DNA from: Ricinus communis
Lineage: Eukaryota > Streptophyta > Magnoliopsida > Malpighiales > Euphorbiaceae
Direction of reading: 5' to 3'
Assembly: GCF_019578655.1 (NCBI RefSeq)
Contig: NC_063259.1
Location: 18,504,489-18,568,488 of the forward strand
DNA: 64,000 bases
Position numbers and translations under genes: made by a program
Shown here: piece by piece, positions 38,922-52,600 of the stretch
Layout of the letters: each line of letters begins with the position of its first letter
Numbering within the stretch: position 1 is the first letter of the stretch
Notes under the pieces: model-generated
Database searches by the model: none
Told to the model about the DNA's origin: nothing
What the model saw: the letters and a program-made list of their open reading frames with translations, nothing else

Positions 38922-39130
38922 AACCCTGCAAAGTGCTATATTTATCAATATTAAGAAAATAACTCCATAAAATGTGTATATTTATGAATCTCAAAAAATA
39001 ACCCCGTAAAAGTAGTGCAATTGCTAGTCTAAGAAAACAGCCTCATAGAAAGGATAAATTTTTTAATATGACATAGCAACCCCGTAATACGGGGATATTT
39101 ATGAATATGAGAAAATAATCACGTAATTGT

Positions 39131-41444
39131 GCGTAACGAGGCAGCGGCTTTCGAAGGCTGTTCCGGCCGATCTTGGTGGCGATCGGCTCCCCTCGAAGAG
39201 AGATTTCTTTTGGCAGCAACGGCGACGCCTGTGGTGGCCGGAGATGGAAGATCCGTTAGAGAGAGAAAGTAGGGGGCAGCCGCATTTTTTGGGCATTTCC
39301 GGCGAGCTCCGGCGAGCTATGGACGATCAGAGGACGTATCCCGACTCTCCTCAGCTCAAGCTTCGAAATGGCACCGGTTTCGTGGCGATCGGACTTTGTT
39401 TGCAAATCGACGACCGAGATCGTCCGAAAATTTTCTCTAGATGATCGGGAGTCAGATTGGAAAATCAGAAGCAGGGATCATCATCAGTGCGTCGTTGTGA
39501 GTCCGATGATGTGTTCGGATCGTCGATCGGACTCTAGCGGCTGGAGGCGAGTCGACCGAGCGATCGAGCGTCTCAGTAATTTTCTCTGGCCTAAAATTTT
39601 GGAAATTCTTGGTTTAATTTTGTGTCTATTGGATTATATTGATTATTTGATGGTATTGTGAGTCAAAAATAATTGTCTGTCAGTTTGCCTACCTCGTGTT
39701 TTGTGCTGTGTAGCGGAGTCGGGAAAATAGTGAAGTTTAGGGACCCAACTCTCGTTGTTTAAATTGTCGGATATTTGAAGTGTTTTTCTGGCAGGTCGTG
39801 GACCTTACAGGGGGTAATGTCCGTGTTGTAGGGGAGGTTCTGCTAGATTTTTGGTAGAATTCTCCGTAGTCGAGATTCTTAGACAGTCAGTCCTAGGAGT
39901 CTAGACCTAGGATTAATGATCGATTGTTTCAGCGTTTTGATAAATTATTTTCCGTGACTAGATTGTCCATTTGTTCGGCTCGCTCCAACCGAGGCACCGG
40001 AGCAGAGCTAGGAGGTCGCCCAATTCTGTGAGTTAAAGTCACTTAATCGTTGCACTATTGCTAAGTTTGAATTTAAAATGCTATTTTGAAAGTTTATGCT
40101 TAATATGGTTATTAGTATCGCAACATAAATAATTTTACTGGATTATTAATTATTGAAGATAATATAAGTATTATTATAGTAATGTTATGATAATACCAAA
40201 TATTATCAGTTTTCCACATGAGTTGCATGATGTCTTACTCTAAATTGTTAATCGTTATATATGGTGATTGCGATTTGGGAAATGTGGCTCGTAGAACATG
40301 CCGCCTGATGGGTTACATCAGGACCGCGTGCGCACCGGTAATGATCATGGACGGGTAATAAGATTTTTTTGAGTTCGCCCTGGTCGAGCATGGCTCTCTG
40401 GGCTGATTTGAGTAAATTGCGGTAATAAGATTATTATGAGTTTTGCCCTGGTCGAGCATGGCTCTCTGGGCTGATTTGAGTGAGATGCCGGAGTAAAGGA
40501 CCCTGGTCGAGCTTTGCTCTCTAGGCGCCGGCTTATTTGAATATTAAGTGACCGGACTAGAGTAAAGGACCCTGGTCGAGCTTCGCTCTCTGGGCGCCAG
40601 TCCTATTGGAATGAGATGCCGGAGTAAAGGTCCCTGGTCGAGCATTTGCTCTCTAGGCGCCGGCATACTTGGATACTTAAGTGACCAGACTGGAGGTAAG
40701 GTCCCAGGTCGAGCATTGCTCTCTAGGCGCCAGTCTTATTGGATTAAGAGAGCCAAAATGGCTACTAGAATTTGGGGTTAGGGTTCTATTGAGCCACTAG
40801 TCCAGTAAAAATAAAAGTATATTTTTATTTATTCATTTATTTATTTATTATGGTATGATTATAATATGGGTTGTATTTACATACATGGTTGATATATTGA
40901 TTCGAATGATTAATATTTTCTGTGAAGAAAGTAATAGGGTATGATTATAATATGGTTGTATTTACGTGCATGGTTGATATATTGATTCGAATGATTAATA
41001 TTTTCTGTGAAGAAAGCAATAGTCTCTAGATTATTTGATTTTAACTCACTCTCGAGACTGACAGTCTCATTTTTACTGTTTTTTTTTTTCAGATTCGTGA
41101 CTGTTAGTCCTCTCGCGACTCTTATTCAGTAACCCGACTCCTTCATCATCGGGTGGTGTATTCGATTTGGTATGTTAATTTGTAAAATCTTAGATTCTCC
41201 GCAGTAGTAATAGTAGATGTATCAGTTGTAAATTTTCTGAGTTTCGGGTCTCGCCAAATTCTTCTGGCAAACCGAATTAGTTATGTAAAATTTAATTGTT
41301 GAGATATTTGTGGCATTGTTACTAGTAAAATTTGAGATGAGATTTGTTTAAGTCAGTGAATGTTAGGCTTACTACGGGTTTTGGTGGCCTTACGCCTACC
41401 CATTCCTTAGTGCCGATCACGGGCCCACATACGGGGTCGTGACA
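39131..41444. mobile_element. Family-1 LTR piece A, first third missing
   Basis: Begins inside the GC-rich block of the family-1 LTR (TCTTGGTGGCGATCGG matches the solo LTR at about 34,840), so about 730 bp of the TGTAAC side are absent, and ends at an intact GGTCGTGACA at 41,444. It is in the same orientation as the solo LTR. It carries six GGTCGAGC repeats. The next base belongs to LTR piece B, not to a primer site or satellite. The open frames 39,127-39,444 and 39,368-39,661 are not supported as genes. Confidence 0.85.
40375..40745. repeat. GGTCGAGC repeat cluster in LTR A, six copies
   Basis: Cores at 40,382, 40,450, 40,505, 40,576, 40,636 and 40,707, spaced 55-71 bp, with GGAGTAAAGGACCCTGG leading and CTCTAGGCGCCGGC-like trailing segments. 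The solo LTR has four and LTR C about three (44,650-44,800), so the cluster behaves as a VNTR inside the LTR. Confidence 0.85.
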
Positions 41445-42678
41445 AATTGAAATTCAAAAATATTTAGCAAATTGATTAATTAAATTAATTGTGTGTTAGG
41501 ATTAAATTGAAAATTTATTTTGGAATAAGGATTTAAAATATAATTATATTAATATGGGGTTTTAATGAAAATTTATATGTTTGGCATTTTTGTAATTAAA
41601 TATGTCGGTAATGGTATTTTGGTAATTTCACTTTTAAAAGTAAGGGTAATTAAGAAATTCTCTATTTTCAATAATTCTAATTTGGCCCAAATTAAATAGT
41701 TAGGGGCTTAATTGAAAAACTAAAGAAAAGTATAAGGGTTAATCAAAAATTTTACAGGGTGAAATTGTTAGTAATTAAAAAGTTAAAGGGCTAAATGGTA
41801 ACAACGAAAGGTTTAAGGACCAAAAGTCGATGTGGAGAGGAAAAGGAAAGAAAAGAAAGAGCGGGGTCGGCGGTGTGGCCAGCCAGCGGTGTGGCTAGCG
41901 ATCGCATTGTCGCTCATGAGCTCGTGGGTGTCGGTGGCAGTTAGGAACGACGACGACAGGTGCAAGGGCGAGAAAGGCAGCCGTAGCTTTCCTTGCTGCC
42001 ATGCGTGGCGTTCCCAGCATTGGTAGTCGCTGTTCTTGGTGGCAAATGACTCCCCTCGACCTGAGCTTCATTTTGGCGGTGGTAGTGTCGCAAATGGTGG
42101 CCGGAGTTGGAAGTTCGCGGTGGAGAGAGAAAATGAGGGACAGCAAAAGTTTTTGGCTTTTTCGCCGAGTTCCAGCGAAGGATGGCCGATCAGAGGACAT
42201 ATCTGGACTCTCCTCAGCTCAAGCTTTCCAATGGCACCAATTTCATGGCGATTGGACTCCGTTTGAAAATTGACGGCCGAGATCGTCCGCAAATTTCTTC
42301 GGATGATTGGGGGTCGAATCGGAAGATCAGAAGCTGGATCATCATCGGCGCGTTGTCTCGAGTCCGTAGGCACGTTCGGATCATCGATCGGACTCCGGTG
42401 GCTGGAGGCGAGTCGATCGAGCGATCAAGCGTTTGGGTAATTCTCTAGCCCGTTGATTTTAGAATTCATTGATAAAAATTATGTGTTTAATTGTTATATT
42501 GAATATTAGAAAAGTTATGTGAGGTTTATTAGTTAAAATAAATAGTTTGTCGGACTGTTTGCCAATAATCATATTTTGTGTTGTGTGGCGAAGTCAGGAA
42601 AAAAATAATATAGTGTGGTGTGGTCCTGGACCCGTAAGACGGGGGATAGACGTCCGTATTTAGGGGAGGTTCTTGCTA
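41445..42678. mobile_element. Family-1 LTR piece B, internal fragment
   Basis: Homologous to roughly LTR positions 215-1,380 (counted from the TGTAAC end), lacking both LTR ends. It includes a purine tract (about 41,832-41,863) and the GC-rich block. Left neighbour is the intact end of LTR A; right neighbour is the start of LTR C at about LTR position 150. Such joined partial LTRs imply nested insertion followed by illegitimate recombination. Boundaries are good to about 10 bp. Confidence 0.8.
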
Positions 42679-45473
42679 TTCAAATTACATTGATTTCAAG
42701 AAGTTAATTAAGGAAATTCCTTGGAAAATAAATTATATTTTTTATCACTTAATTTTCTCCCCATATGAATATATGAATTAAACTCTATATGTGGAAGTTA
42801 TAAAAGAATTGGAAAATAATATTTTTATAAAAGAATTTATTGGTGGATAGCAAATTTTAGTTAGTTAATGGTGTTGATTTTAATTGGAAAATAGTTAGTA
42901 AATTGATTAATTAAGTTAATGAAGTGTTAGGATTAAATTGACAATTAATTTTGGAATAAGGATTAAAAATATAATTGTTTTAATTTGGGATTTTAAATGA
43001 AAATTTGTATGGTTGGTATCTTTGTAATTAAATATGTCGGTAAGGGCATTTTGGTAATTTTACTTTGAAAAGCAAGGGTATATAAGTAATTTTATATTTT
43101 TAATAATTGTAATTTGGCCCAAATTAAATAGTTAGGGGCTTAATTGAAAAGCTAAAGAAAAGTTGGAGGGTTCAACAAAAATTTTACAAGGCGAAATTGT
43201 TAGAAATTAAAAAAGATGAGGGACTGAATGGTGAAGAAGAAAACTTTAGGGACCAGATGTTGATAAGAGAAAGGAAAAGAAAGAAAGAAAGAAGAAAGAA
43301 AAGAAAAGAGAAGGGGATCGCGGAAGAGAAGAAGGAAGAAGGGGCGTCGGCGATAGAGGCTCGTTCGTGGTGCGGCGGCTGTGGCTAGGGGTGCATCTGT
43401 CGTCGCCGAGCTCAATGGTGCCAGTGGCTACAGCTGGAGGCGACGGTAGGCGTGGAAGCGAGAAAGGCAACCGTAGCTTCCCTTGCCGCCATGCGTGGCA
43501 TTTCTAGCATCGGTAGCCACTATTTTTGGTGGCAAACGACTCCTCTCGACCTGAGCTTCATTTCGGCTGTAGTAGTGACACAAATGGTGGCCGGAGTTGG
43601 AAGTTTGCGGTGGAGAGAGAAAGTAAGGGCAGCCAGGATTTTGGACATTTTCCGGTGAGGGATGCCGATCATAGGACATATCCGGACTCCCTTCAGCTCA
43701 AGCTTTCCAATGGCATCGGTTTCGCTGCGATCGGACTCCGTTTATAAATCGACGGCTGAGATCATCCGTAAATTTCTCTGGATGATCGGGGGTCGGATCG
43801 AAAGATCGAAAGCTAGAATCGTCATTAGTGCATTGTTTTGAGTCCGTAGGTGCACTCGGATCGTCAATTGGACTCCGACGGCTGGAGGTGAGTCGACCGA
43901 GTGATCAAGCGTCTCGGTAATTCTCTAGCCCATAGATTTTAGAGTTTGTTGAGAAAATTATGTGATTCATTATTGTGTTGAGCATTAGAAAAATATTGTG
44001 AAGATTGTTAGTTAAAATAATAAATTATCAGACTGTCTGCCAATAATCGTGATTTGTGATATGTGGCGGAGTCGGAAAAAATAATAAAGTCTTGATGACC
44101 TGACCCCGTTAAATAAATTATTGGAATTTGAAGTATTTTCTGACAGGTCCTGGACCCGTTATACGAGGGGTAGATGTCCGTGTTTAGGGAGGTCTAGGGT
44201 CCCATTAAATAAATTCTTAGACAGTTAATTCGAGGAGTCTAGGCCTAGGGTTATTTATCAAATGTTTTACTTTTCTGATTGAATTGTTTCCATGATTAGA
44301 TAATCCGTCAGTTCGACTCGCTCCACCCGAGGCATCAAAGCAGAGCTAGGAGATCGTCAAAACTGTGAGTTAAAGTCATATATCTGTTTACATGTGTCAT
44401 GCTAAGATTTTACGTAATAGTTCTGATTAAATGATTTAATATTTTAATATTTTAATTATTTATTTAATTACTATTCATATATGTATCGTTTTATGCATCA
44501 ATGCTATTGTGAATGCATGTTGACTCGGGATGAGACGGCAGTAGAACATGCCACCTGATGGGTTGCATCAGGACCGCGTGCGCACCAGTATGAATCTGAG
44601 ACAGATAGTAAAAAGTAAATTTAAAAAGGTAAATTTAGGACTTGCCCTAGTTGAGTTTAACTCTCTGAGCTGAGTAGAGTGAGTTTGCTGGAGTAAAGGT
44701 CCCTAGTCGAGCATTGCTCTCTAGCCGCCGGCTTATTTGGAAATTTAAGTGACCAAACTGGATTTAAGGACCCTAGTCGAGCTTCGCTCTCTGGGCGCCA
44801 GTTTTGTTGGAACGGGAGAGTCGAAAGGCTAAGACTGATTAGTAATGGAGATTAGGGTAAGACTGATTAGTAATGGAGCAGTGGCTTATTCAGTGCTATA
44901 TCACAATTCATTCATTCTCGGGCATAGCTGTTCATAGTATGTAAAATTTATTTTATAAGAAGCATGGCATGACACGTATTTTTGCATGACTTAATATTTT
45001 ATTTTATTTTAAATTAAATGAATGTGTTATTGACGTGTTTGTATTTTTTTTTAGATATATGATTTTAACTCACTTTCGAGACTAACAGTCTCAATTTAAC
45101 TGTTTTTCAAGTGTTGTTAATTTTTATGCAGTTCTTTTCATCTAGCAGCTCGATTCCTATATCTTCAGGTCAATGTAACTGATATTTTATTAGTATGTTG
45201 ACTTTTCAAATTCTACAATCTCCGTAGTAAAAATTTTAAATTTATAATTTTATAATTTTATGTAAATTCAGGTCTTACCAAATTATGCTGGCAGACCGAA
45301 TTTAATTTATAGTATCTGATTACTAAAGTTTAATTGTGGAAAAGTGCCAATGGATAGAGTCCGGATTGCATTTGTTTGAGCTAGAGAATGGTCAGGCATA
45401 CAACGGGATTTGGTGGCCTTACGCCTACCCATTCCCTAATGCCGGTCACGGGCCCACAGATTAGGTCGTGACA
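42679..45473. mobile_element. Family-1 LTR piece C, nearly complete
   Basis: Starts about 150 bp inside the LTR (GATTTCAAGAAG matches the complement of about 3,355-3,370 and the solo LTR at about 34,250) and ends at GGTCGTGACA at 45,473, with reversed satellite following at once. It contains a 53-bp purine tract, the GC-rich block (where a one-base deletion near 43,662 breaks the MADQRTY-like frame), about three GGTCGAGC-type repeats and the conserved 78-bp end. Confidence 0.85.
43265..43317. repeat. 53-bp homopurine tract in LTR C
   Basis: Uninterrupted A/G run with AAAG and AAG repeats, the equivalent of the CTT tract at 2,746-2,795. Mirror-like purine runs of this kind can adopt triplex structures; whether they do here is not visible. 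Confidence 0.9.
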
Positions 45474-47159
45474 TGTATATTTATGAATCTGAGAAAACAA
45501 CCCCGTAAAAGTAGTATAATTGCGAGTCTAACAAAACAGCCTCGTACAAAGGGTAAATTTTTAATATGAGAAAACAACCCCGTAAGAGGGGTATATTTAT
45601 AAATATTAGAAAATAACCCCGTAATATGGAGATATTTATGAATCTCAGAAAATAACCCCGTAATTATGATATATTTGTGAGTATGAGAAAAAAACTCCTT
45701 AAATGGATTAATTTTATAATATGAGAAAACACCCACCTAAAAGGAGTATATTTGTCAATATAAAAAAACCCTGTAAAACGTGTATATTTTTTAATATGAG
45801 AAAACAATCCCATAAAAGTGCTAATAATTTAGTATGAGAAAACGACTCCGTAAAAGTGGTACATTTATCAATATAAGAAAGAAACCCCATAAAACGTGTA
45901 TATTTATGAATTTGAGAAAACAACTCCGTAAAAGTAGTGTAATTACGTGTGCAAGAAAACAGCCTCGTAGAAGGGGTAAATTTTCTAATATAAGAAAACA
46001 ACCCCATAAGAGGGGTATATTTATAAATATTAGAGAACAACCCCGTAATACGGTGATAATTATGAATCTCAGAAAAATAATCCCATAATTTTGGTATATT
46101 ATTGAGTATGAGAAAACGACACCGTAAGAGGGGTATATTTATAAATATTAGAAAACAACCCCGTAAGACGGTGATATTTATGAATCTCAAAAAATAACCC
46201 TGTAATTTTGGTATATTTGTGAGTATGAGAAAATAACCACTTAAATGGGTTAATTTTATAACATGAGAAAACAACCCAGTAAAAAGAGTCTATTTGTCAA
46301 TATAAGAAAATAACTCCATAAAACGTGTATATTTATCAATTTGAGAGAATAACTCCATAATAATAGTAATAATTTAATATGAGAAAACGACTCCGTAAAA
46401 GTGGTATATTTGTCAACATAAAAAAAAATACCGTAAAACGTGTATATTTATGAATATGGGAAGACAACCCCGTAAAAGTAGTGCAATTGCGAGTCTAAAG
46501 AAAAACCTCGTAGAAGGGGTAAATTTTTTAATATGAGAAAACAATCCCATAAGAGGGTATAAATATTAGAAAACAACCCCATAAAACGATGATATTTATG
46601 AATTTAAGAGAATAACCCCGTAATTGTGGTATATTTATTAGTATGAGAAAAGAACCCTTAAATAGATTAATTTTATAATATGAGAAAACACCACCGTAAA
46701 AGGAGTATATTTGTCAATATAAGAAAATAACCCCGTAAAATGTGTATATTTTTGAATTTGAGAAAACAACCCCATAATAGTGCTAATAATTTAATATGAG
46801 AAAATGACTCCGTAAAAGTGGTATATTTATTAACATAAGAAAATATCCTCGTAAGACGTGTATATTTATGAATATGAGAAAATGACTCCGTAAATGTAGT
46901 GTATTTGCGTGTGTAAGAACACTGTCTCGTATAAGGGGTAAATTTTTTGATATGAGAAAACAACCACATAAGAGGGGTATATTTATAAATATTAGAGAAT
47001 AATTCCGTAATACGGTGATATTTATGAATCTGAGAAAATAATCCCGTAATTTTGGTATATTTGTGAGTATGAGAAAACAGCCCCTTAAATGGGTTAATTT
47101 TATAATATGAGAAAACAACCCCGTAAGAGGGGTCTATTTGTCAATATAAGAAAATAACT
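45474..47159 (-). repeat. Satellite block 6, reverse orientation
   Basis: About 1.7 kb of reversed satellite resuming in a j-type subunit directly after LTR C and ending at an inverted junction. Units here are of the 427-bp class with short deletions (for example g/h shortened at about 46,550). No gene is seen. Confidence 0.95.
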
Positions 47160-47197
47160 AATATACCATAATTACAGAGTTATTTTCTTAATATTGA
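47141..47197. repeat. Inverted junction 2 (reverse to forward)
   Basis: Left arm 47,141-47,159 and right arm 47,178-47,197 are inverted repeats of 19 and 20 bp; the only difference is one extra T/A in the right arm. The spacer is 18 bp. Satellite polarity flips across it. Confidence 0.9.
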
Positions 47198-48926
47198 TAA
47201 ATATACCACTTTTACGTGATCATTTTCTCATATTAAATTATTAGCAATATTATGGGGTTGTATTCTCAAACTTTTCAATATACACGTTTTACGGAGTTAT
47301 TTTCTCATATTGAAAAATATATCCCTTTTACGGGATTATTTTCTCATATTATAAAATTAACCAATTTAAGGGCTTGTTTTCTCATACTAAGTAATATACC
47401 ATAATTACGGGGTTATTTTCTGAGATTCATAAATATTCCCGTATTATGGGGTTGTTATCTCATATTAAAAAATTTACCCCTTTTACTATGCTGTTTTCTT
47501 ACACTTGCAATTACACTACTTTTACGGGGTTGTTTTTTCATATTCATAAATATACACCTTTTATGGAGTTATTTTCTTAATATTGATTAATATACCACTT
47601 TTCTCATATTAAATTATTAGCACTATTATGGGGTTGTTTTCTCAAACTTATAAATATACACGTTTCACAGGATTATTTTCTTATATTGACAAATACACCC
47701 CTTTTACGGGGTTGTTTTCTCATAATATAAAATTAACACATTTAAAGGGCTGTTTTCTCATACTCACAAATATACTAAAATTACAAGGTTATTTTGTCTG
47801 ATTGATAAATATCCCCGTATTACAGGGTTATTTTCTAATATTTACAAATATACCCATCTTAAATGGTTGTTTTCTCATATTAAAAAGTTTATCCATTCTA
47901 CGAGGCTTTTTTTTAGATTTGCAATTACACTACTTTTATGGGTTATTTTCTTAGACTCATAAATATCACTATATTACGACGTTATTGTCTAATATTTATA
48001 AATATACCCCTCTTATGGGATTATTTTCTCATATTAAAAGATTTACCCCTTCTACGACGCTGTTTTCTTAGACTGGCAATTACACTACTTTTACGGAGTT
48101 ATTTTCTCAGATTCATAAATATACAAATTTTACCGGATTATTTTCTTATATTAATAAATATACCACTTTTACGGGGTTGTTTTCTCATATTAAATTATTA
48201 GCACTATTATGGGGTTGTTTTCTTAAATTCATAGATATATACGTTTTACGAGGTTATTTTCTCCGATTGATAAATATCCCTGTATTACGGGGTTTTTTCT
48301 AATATTTAAAAATATATCCCTCTTACGGGGTTGTTTTCTCATATTAAAAAATTTACCCCTTATACGCGGCTGTTTTCTTAGACTCGCAATTACACTACTT
48401 TTACGGGGTTGTTCTCTCAAATTCATAAATATTAACATTTTTTTACGGGGTTATTTTCTTATATTGATAAATATACCAATTTTACGAGGTTATTTTCTCA
48501 TATTAAATTATTAACAGTATTATGGGGTTGTTTTCTCAAATTCATAAATATACACGTTTTATGGGATTATTTTCTTATATTGAAAAATATAACCCTTTTA
48601 CGAGATTGTTTTCTCATATTAAAAAATTTACCCCTTCTACGAGGCTGTTTTCTTAGACTCGCAATTACACTACTTTTATGGGGTTGTTTTCTCAGATTCA
48701 TAAATGTACATATTTTACGGAGTTATTTTCTTATATTAATAACTATACTACTTTTATGGTGTCGTTTTCTCATATTAAATTATTAGCAATATTATGGGGT
48801 TGTTTTCTCAAATTCATAAATATACATATTTTAGGGGATATTTTCTTATATTGACAAATCTAAATTTTTACGGGGTTGTTTTCTCATATTATAAAATTAA
48901 CCCATTTAAGGGGTTGTTTTCTAAAT
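47160..48926 (+). repeat. Satellite block 7, forward-oriented island
   Basis: A 1.77-kb segment of forward satellite enclosed by reversed satellite. It contains about four HOR units, with an f-h (g-less) junction at about 47,455 and canonical units later. Both edges carry inverted repeats, so this is an inverted segment rather than an insertion of unrelated DNA. No gene is seen. Confidence 0.95.
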
Positions 48927-48941
48927 ATTAGAAAACAACCC
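48911..48941. repeat. Inverted junction 3 (forward to reverse), tight palindrome
   Basis: Perfect 14-bp arms (48,911-48,924, GGGTTGTTTTCTAA, and its complement at 48,928-48,941) with a 3-base spacer ATA. Both arms are the tail of one subunit plus the head of subunit g, so register is mirrored exactly. This could extrude as a hairpin. Confidence 0.95.
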
Positions 48942-49374
48942 TGTAATACGAGGATATTTTATCAGTCGTAGAAATTAACCCTTTAATTTTGGTATATTTG
49001 TGAGTATGAGAAAACAATCCCTTAAATGCATTAAGTTTATAATATGAGAAAACAACCACCTAAAAGGGGTAGATTTGTGCATATAAGAAAATAACCGTGT
49101 AAAACGTGTATATTTATGAATTTGAGAAAACAACCCCATAATATTGCTAATGATTTAATATGAGAAAACAACACCATAAATGTGGTATATTTATCAATAT
49201 AATAATATAAGAAAATAACCCTATAAAAGATGTATATTTATAAATATGAGAAAACAACCCTGTAAAAGTAGTGTAATTGCTTGTGTAAGAAAACAGCCTC
49301 GTAGAAGGGGTAAATTTTTTAATATGAGAAAACAACCCCATAAGAGGGGTATATTTATAAATATTAGAGAACAA

Positions 49375-49602
49375 CCCCATAATACGGTGATATTTATGAA
49401 TCTCAGAAAAATAATCCCATAACTGTGGTATATTTGTGAGTATGAGAACAACCCCGTAATACGGTGATATTTATGAATCTGAAAAAATAACCATGTAATT
49501 GTGGTATATTTATGAGTATGAGGATAACCCCGTAATACGGTGATATTTATGAACTGAGAACATAACCACGTAATTATGGTATATTTATGAGTATGAGAAA
49601 AC
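49375..49602 (-). repeat. Triplicated e-f subunit pair
   Basis: The f-e pair is repeated three times with starts at 49,375, 49,452 and 49,528 (77 and 76 bp). Two of the joints share a shortened GAGTATGAG(A/G) end with the same missing bases, so the second and third copies were made together. Confidence 0.85.
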
Positions 49603-52600
49603 AACCCCTTAAATAAATTAATTTTATAATATGAGTAAACAACCCCGTAAAAAGAATATATTTGTCAATATAAGAAAATAACTCCGTAAAAAGTGTGTAT
49701 TTATGAATCTGAGAAAATAACACTTAAAAGTAGTATAGTTGCATGTGTAAGAAAACAACCTCGTAGAAGGGATAAATTCTTTAATATGAGAAAACAACCC
49801 TGTAAGAGGGGTATATTTATAAATATTATAGAACAACCCGGTAATACGATGATATTTGTGAATCTCTAAAAATAACCCCGTAATTTTAGTATATTTGTGA
49901 GTATGAGAAAACAACCCCGTAAAAGGGGTCTATTTGTCAATATAAGAAAATAACTCTGTAAAACATGTATATTTATCAATTTGAGAAAACAACCCCATAA
50001 TAGCGCTAATAATTTAATATGAGAAAACGACTTCGTAAAGTGGTATATTTGTCAATATAAGAAATAACCCCGTAAAACATGTATATTTATGAATATAGGA
50101 CGACAATCCCGTAAAAGTAGTGCGACTGCGAGTCTAAAAAAATAGCCACGTAGAAGGGGTAAATTTTTTAATATGAGAAAACAACCCCGTAAGAGAGGTA
50201 TATTTACAAATATCATAAAAAAACCTCGTAATACTGTGATATTTGTGAATCTAAGAAAATAACCCCGTAATTATGGTATATTTATGAGTATGAGAAAACA
50301 ATCCCTTAAATGGATTAATTTTATAATATGAGAAAACACCCCTGTAAAAGGAGTATATTTGTCCATATAAGAAGATAACCTCGTAAAATGTGTATATTTT
50401 TAAATTTGAGAAAACAACCCATAATAGTGCTAATAATTTAAATATAAGAAAATGACTCCGTAAGAGTGGTATATTTATCAATATAAGAAAATAACCCCGT
50501 AAAACGTGTATATTTATGAATCTCAGAAAACAACCCCGTAAAAGTAGTGTAATTGCGTGTGTAAGAAAATAGCCTCGTAGAAAGGGTAAATTTTTTAATA
50601 TGAGAAAACAGCCCCGTAAGAGCGGTATATTTATAAATATTAGAGAACAATCTCGTAATACGATGAAATTTATGAATATCAGTAAATAACCCCGTAATTT
50701 TGGTATATTTGTGAGTATAAGAAAACAATCCCTTATATGGGTTAATTTTATAATATGAGAAAATAACCCCATAAAAGGGGTCTATTTGACAATATAAGAA
50801 AATAACTCTGTAAAATGTGTATATTTATCAATTTGAGAAAACAACACCAGAATAGTGCTAATAATTTAATATGAGAAAACGACTCTGTAAATATGGTATA
50901 TTTGTCAATATAAGAAAAGAACTCCATAAAACATGTATATTTATGAATATGGGAAAACAACCCCATAAAAGCAGTGCAATTGTGAGTCTAAAAGAACAGC
51001 CTCGTAGAAGAGGTAAATTTTTTAATATGAGAAACAACCCCGTAAGATGGGTATATTTAAAAATATTAGATAACAACCCTGTAATATGGGGATATATATC
51101 AATCGGAGAAAATAACCCTTTAATTTTGGTATATTTGTGAGTATGAGAAAACAACCCCTTAAATGGGTTAATTTTATAATATTAGAAAACAACCCCATAA
51201 AAGGGGTATATTTGTCAATATAATAAAATAACCCGTAGAACGTAATGAATTTCAGAAAGTAACACCTTAATAGTGCTAATAATTTAATAAGAGAAAACGA
51301 CCTCGAAAAGTAATATATTTATCAATATTAAGAAAATGACTCCGTAAAAGATGTATATTTATGAATATGAGAAAAAAAAACCCCGTAAAAGTAGTGTAAT
51401 TGCTATTCTAAGAAAACAGCTTCGTAGAAGGGGTAAATTTTCTAATATAAAATAACAACCCCCTAATACGGGAATATTTATGAAGATAACCCCGTAATTG
51501 TAGTATATTTATAAGTGTGAGAATAACCCCGTAATATAGGAATATTTATGAATTTGAGAAAATAACCCCGTAATTGTGATATATTTGTGAGTATGAGAAA
51601 ATAACCCCTTAAATAGGTTAATTTTATAATATGAGAAAACAACCCCATAAACGGGGTAGATTTGTTAATATAAGAAAATAACCCCGTAAAACGTGTATAG
51701 TTATGAATTTGAGAAAACAACCCCATAATATTGCTAATAATTTAATATGAGAAAATGACACCGTAAAAGTGGTATATTTATCAATATAAGAAAATAACCC
51801 CGTAAAAAGTGTATATTTATGAATTTGAGAAAACAACCCCGTAAAAGTAGTGTAATTGTATGTGTAAGAAAACAGCCTCGTAGAAGGTGTAAATATTCTA
51901 ATATAAGAAAACAACCCCGTAAGAGGGGTATATTTATAAATATTAGAGAATAACCTCGTAATATGGTAATATTTATGAGTCTCAGAAAAATAACCCCATA
52001 ATTTTGGTATATTAGTGAGTATGAGAAAACAACCCCTTAAATGGGTTAATTTTATAATATGAGATAACAATCCCGTAAAAGGGGTAGATTTGTCAATATA
52101 AGAAAATAACTCTGTAAAATATGTATATTTATGAATCTGAGAAAACATCCCCGTAGTGGTGATAATAATTTAATATGAGAAAATGACCCCATAAAAGTGG
52201 CATATTTTATCAATATAATAAAATACCCCGTAAAACATGTGTATTTATGAATCTGAGAGAAAAACTCAGTAAAAGTAGTGTAATTGCCATTCTAAGAAAA
52301 TAGCCCCGTAGAAGGGGTAAATTTCTTTATATGAGAAATCAACCCCGTAAGAGGGGTATATTTATGAATATTAGAAAATAACCCCGTAATACGTGGATAT
52401 TTATCAATATGAGAAAACAACCCCTTAAATGAATTAATTTTATAATATGAGAAAACAACCCCGTAAAATAAGTATATTTATTAACATAAGAAAAGAACCT
52501 CATAAAACATGTATATTTATGAATATAAGAAAACAATCCTGTAAAAATAGTGTAATTGCGAGTATAAAAAAAATCCTCGTAGAAGGGGTAAATTTTTTAA

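Larger units (their letters stand above)
36979..39130 (-). repeat. Satellite block 5, reverse orientation
   Basis: Reversed satellite between two LTR insertions. It is rich in the g-less 10-subunit class (h-f junctions reading GATAGCAACCCC at about 38,006, 38,691 and 39,067) and contains a 17-bp slippage repeat at 38,313. It stops inside subunit e at about 39,130, where a truncated LTR begins. No gene is seen. Confidence 0.95.

Noticed and set aside
41445..41470. Primer-binding site after LTR A
   Set aside because: The bases after GGTCGTGACA match the interior of another family-1 LTR and do not resemble any tRNA 3' complement.
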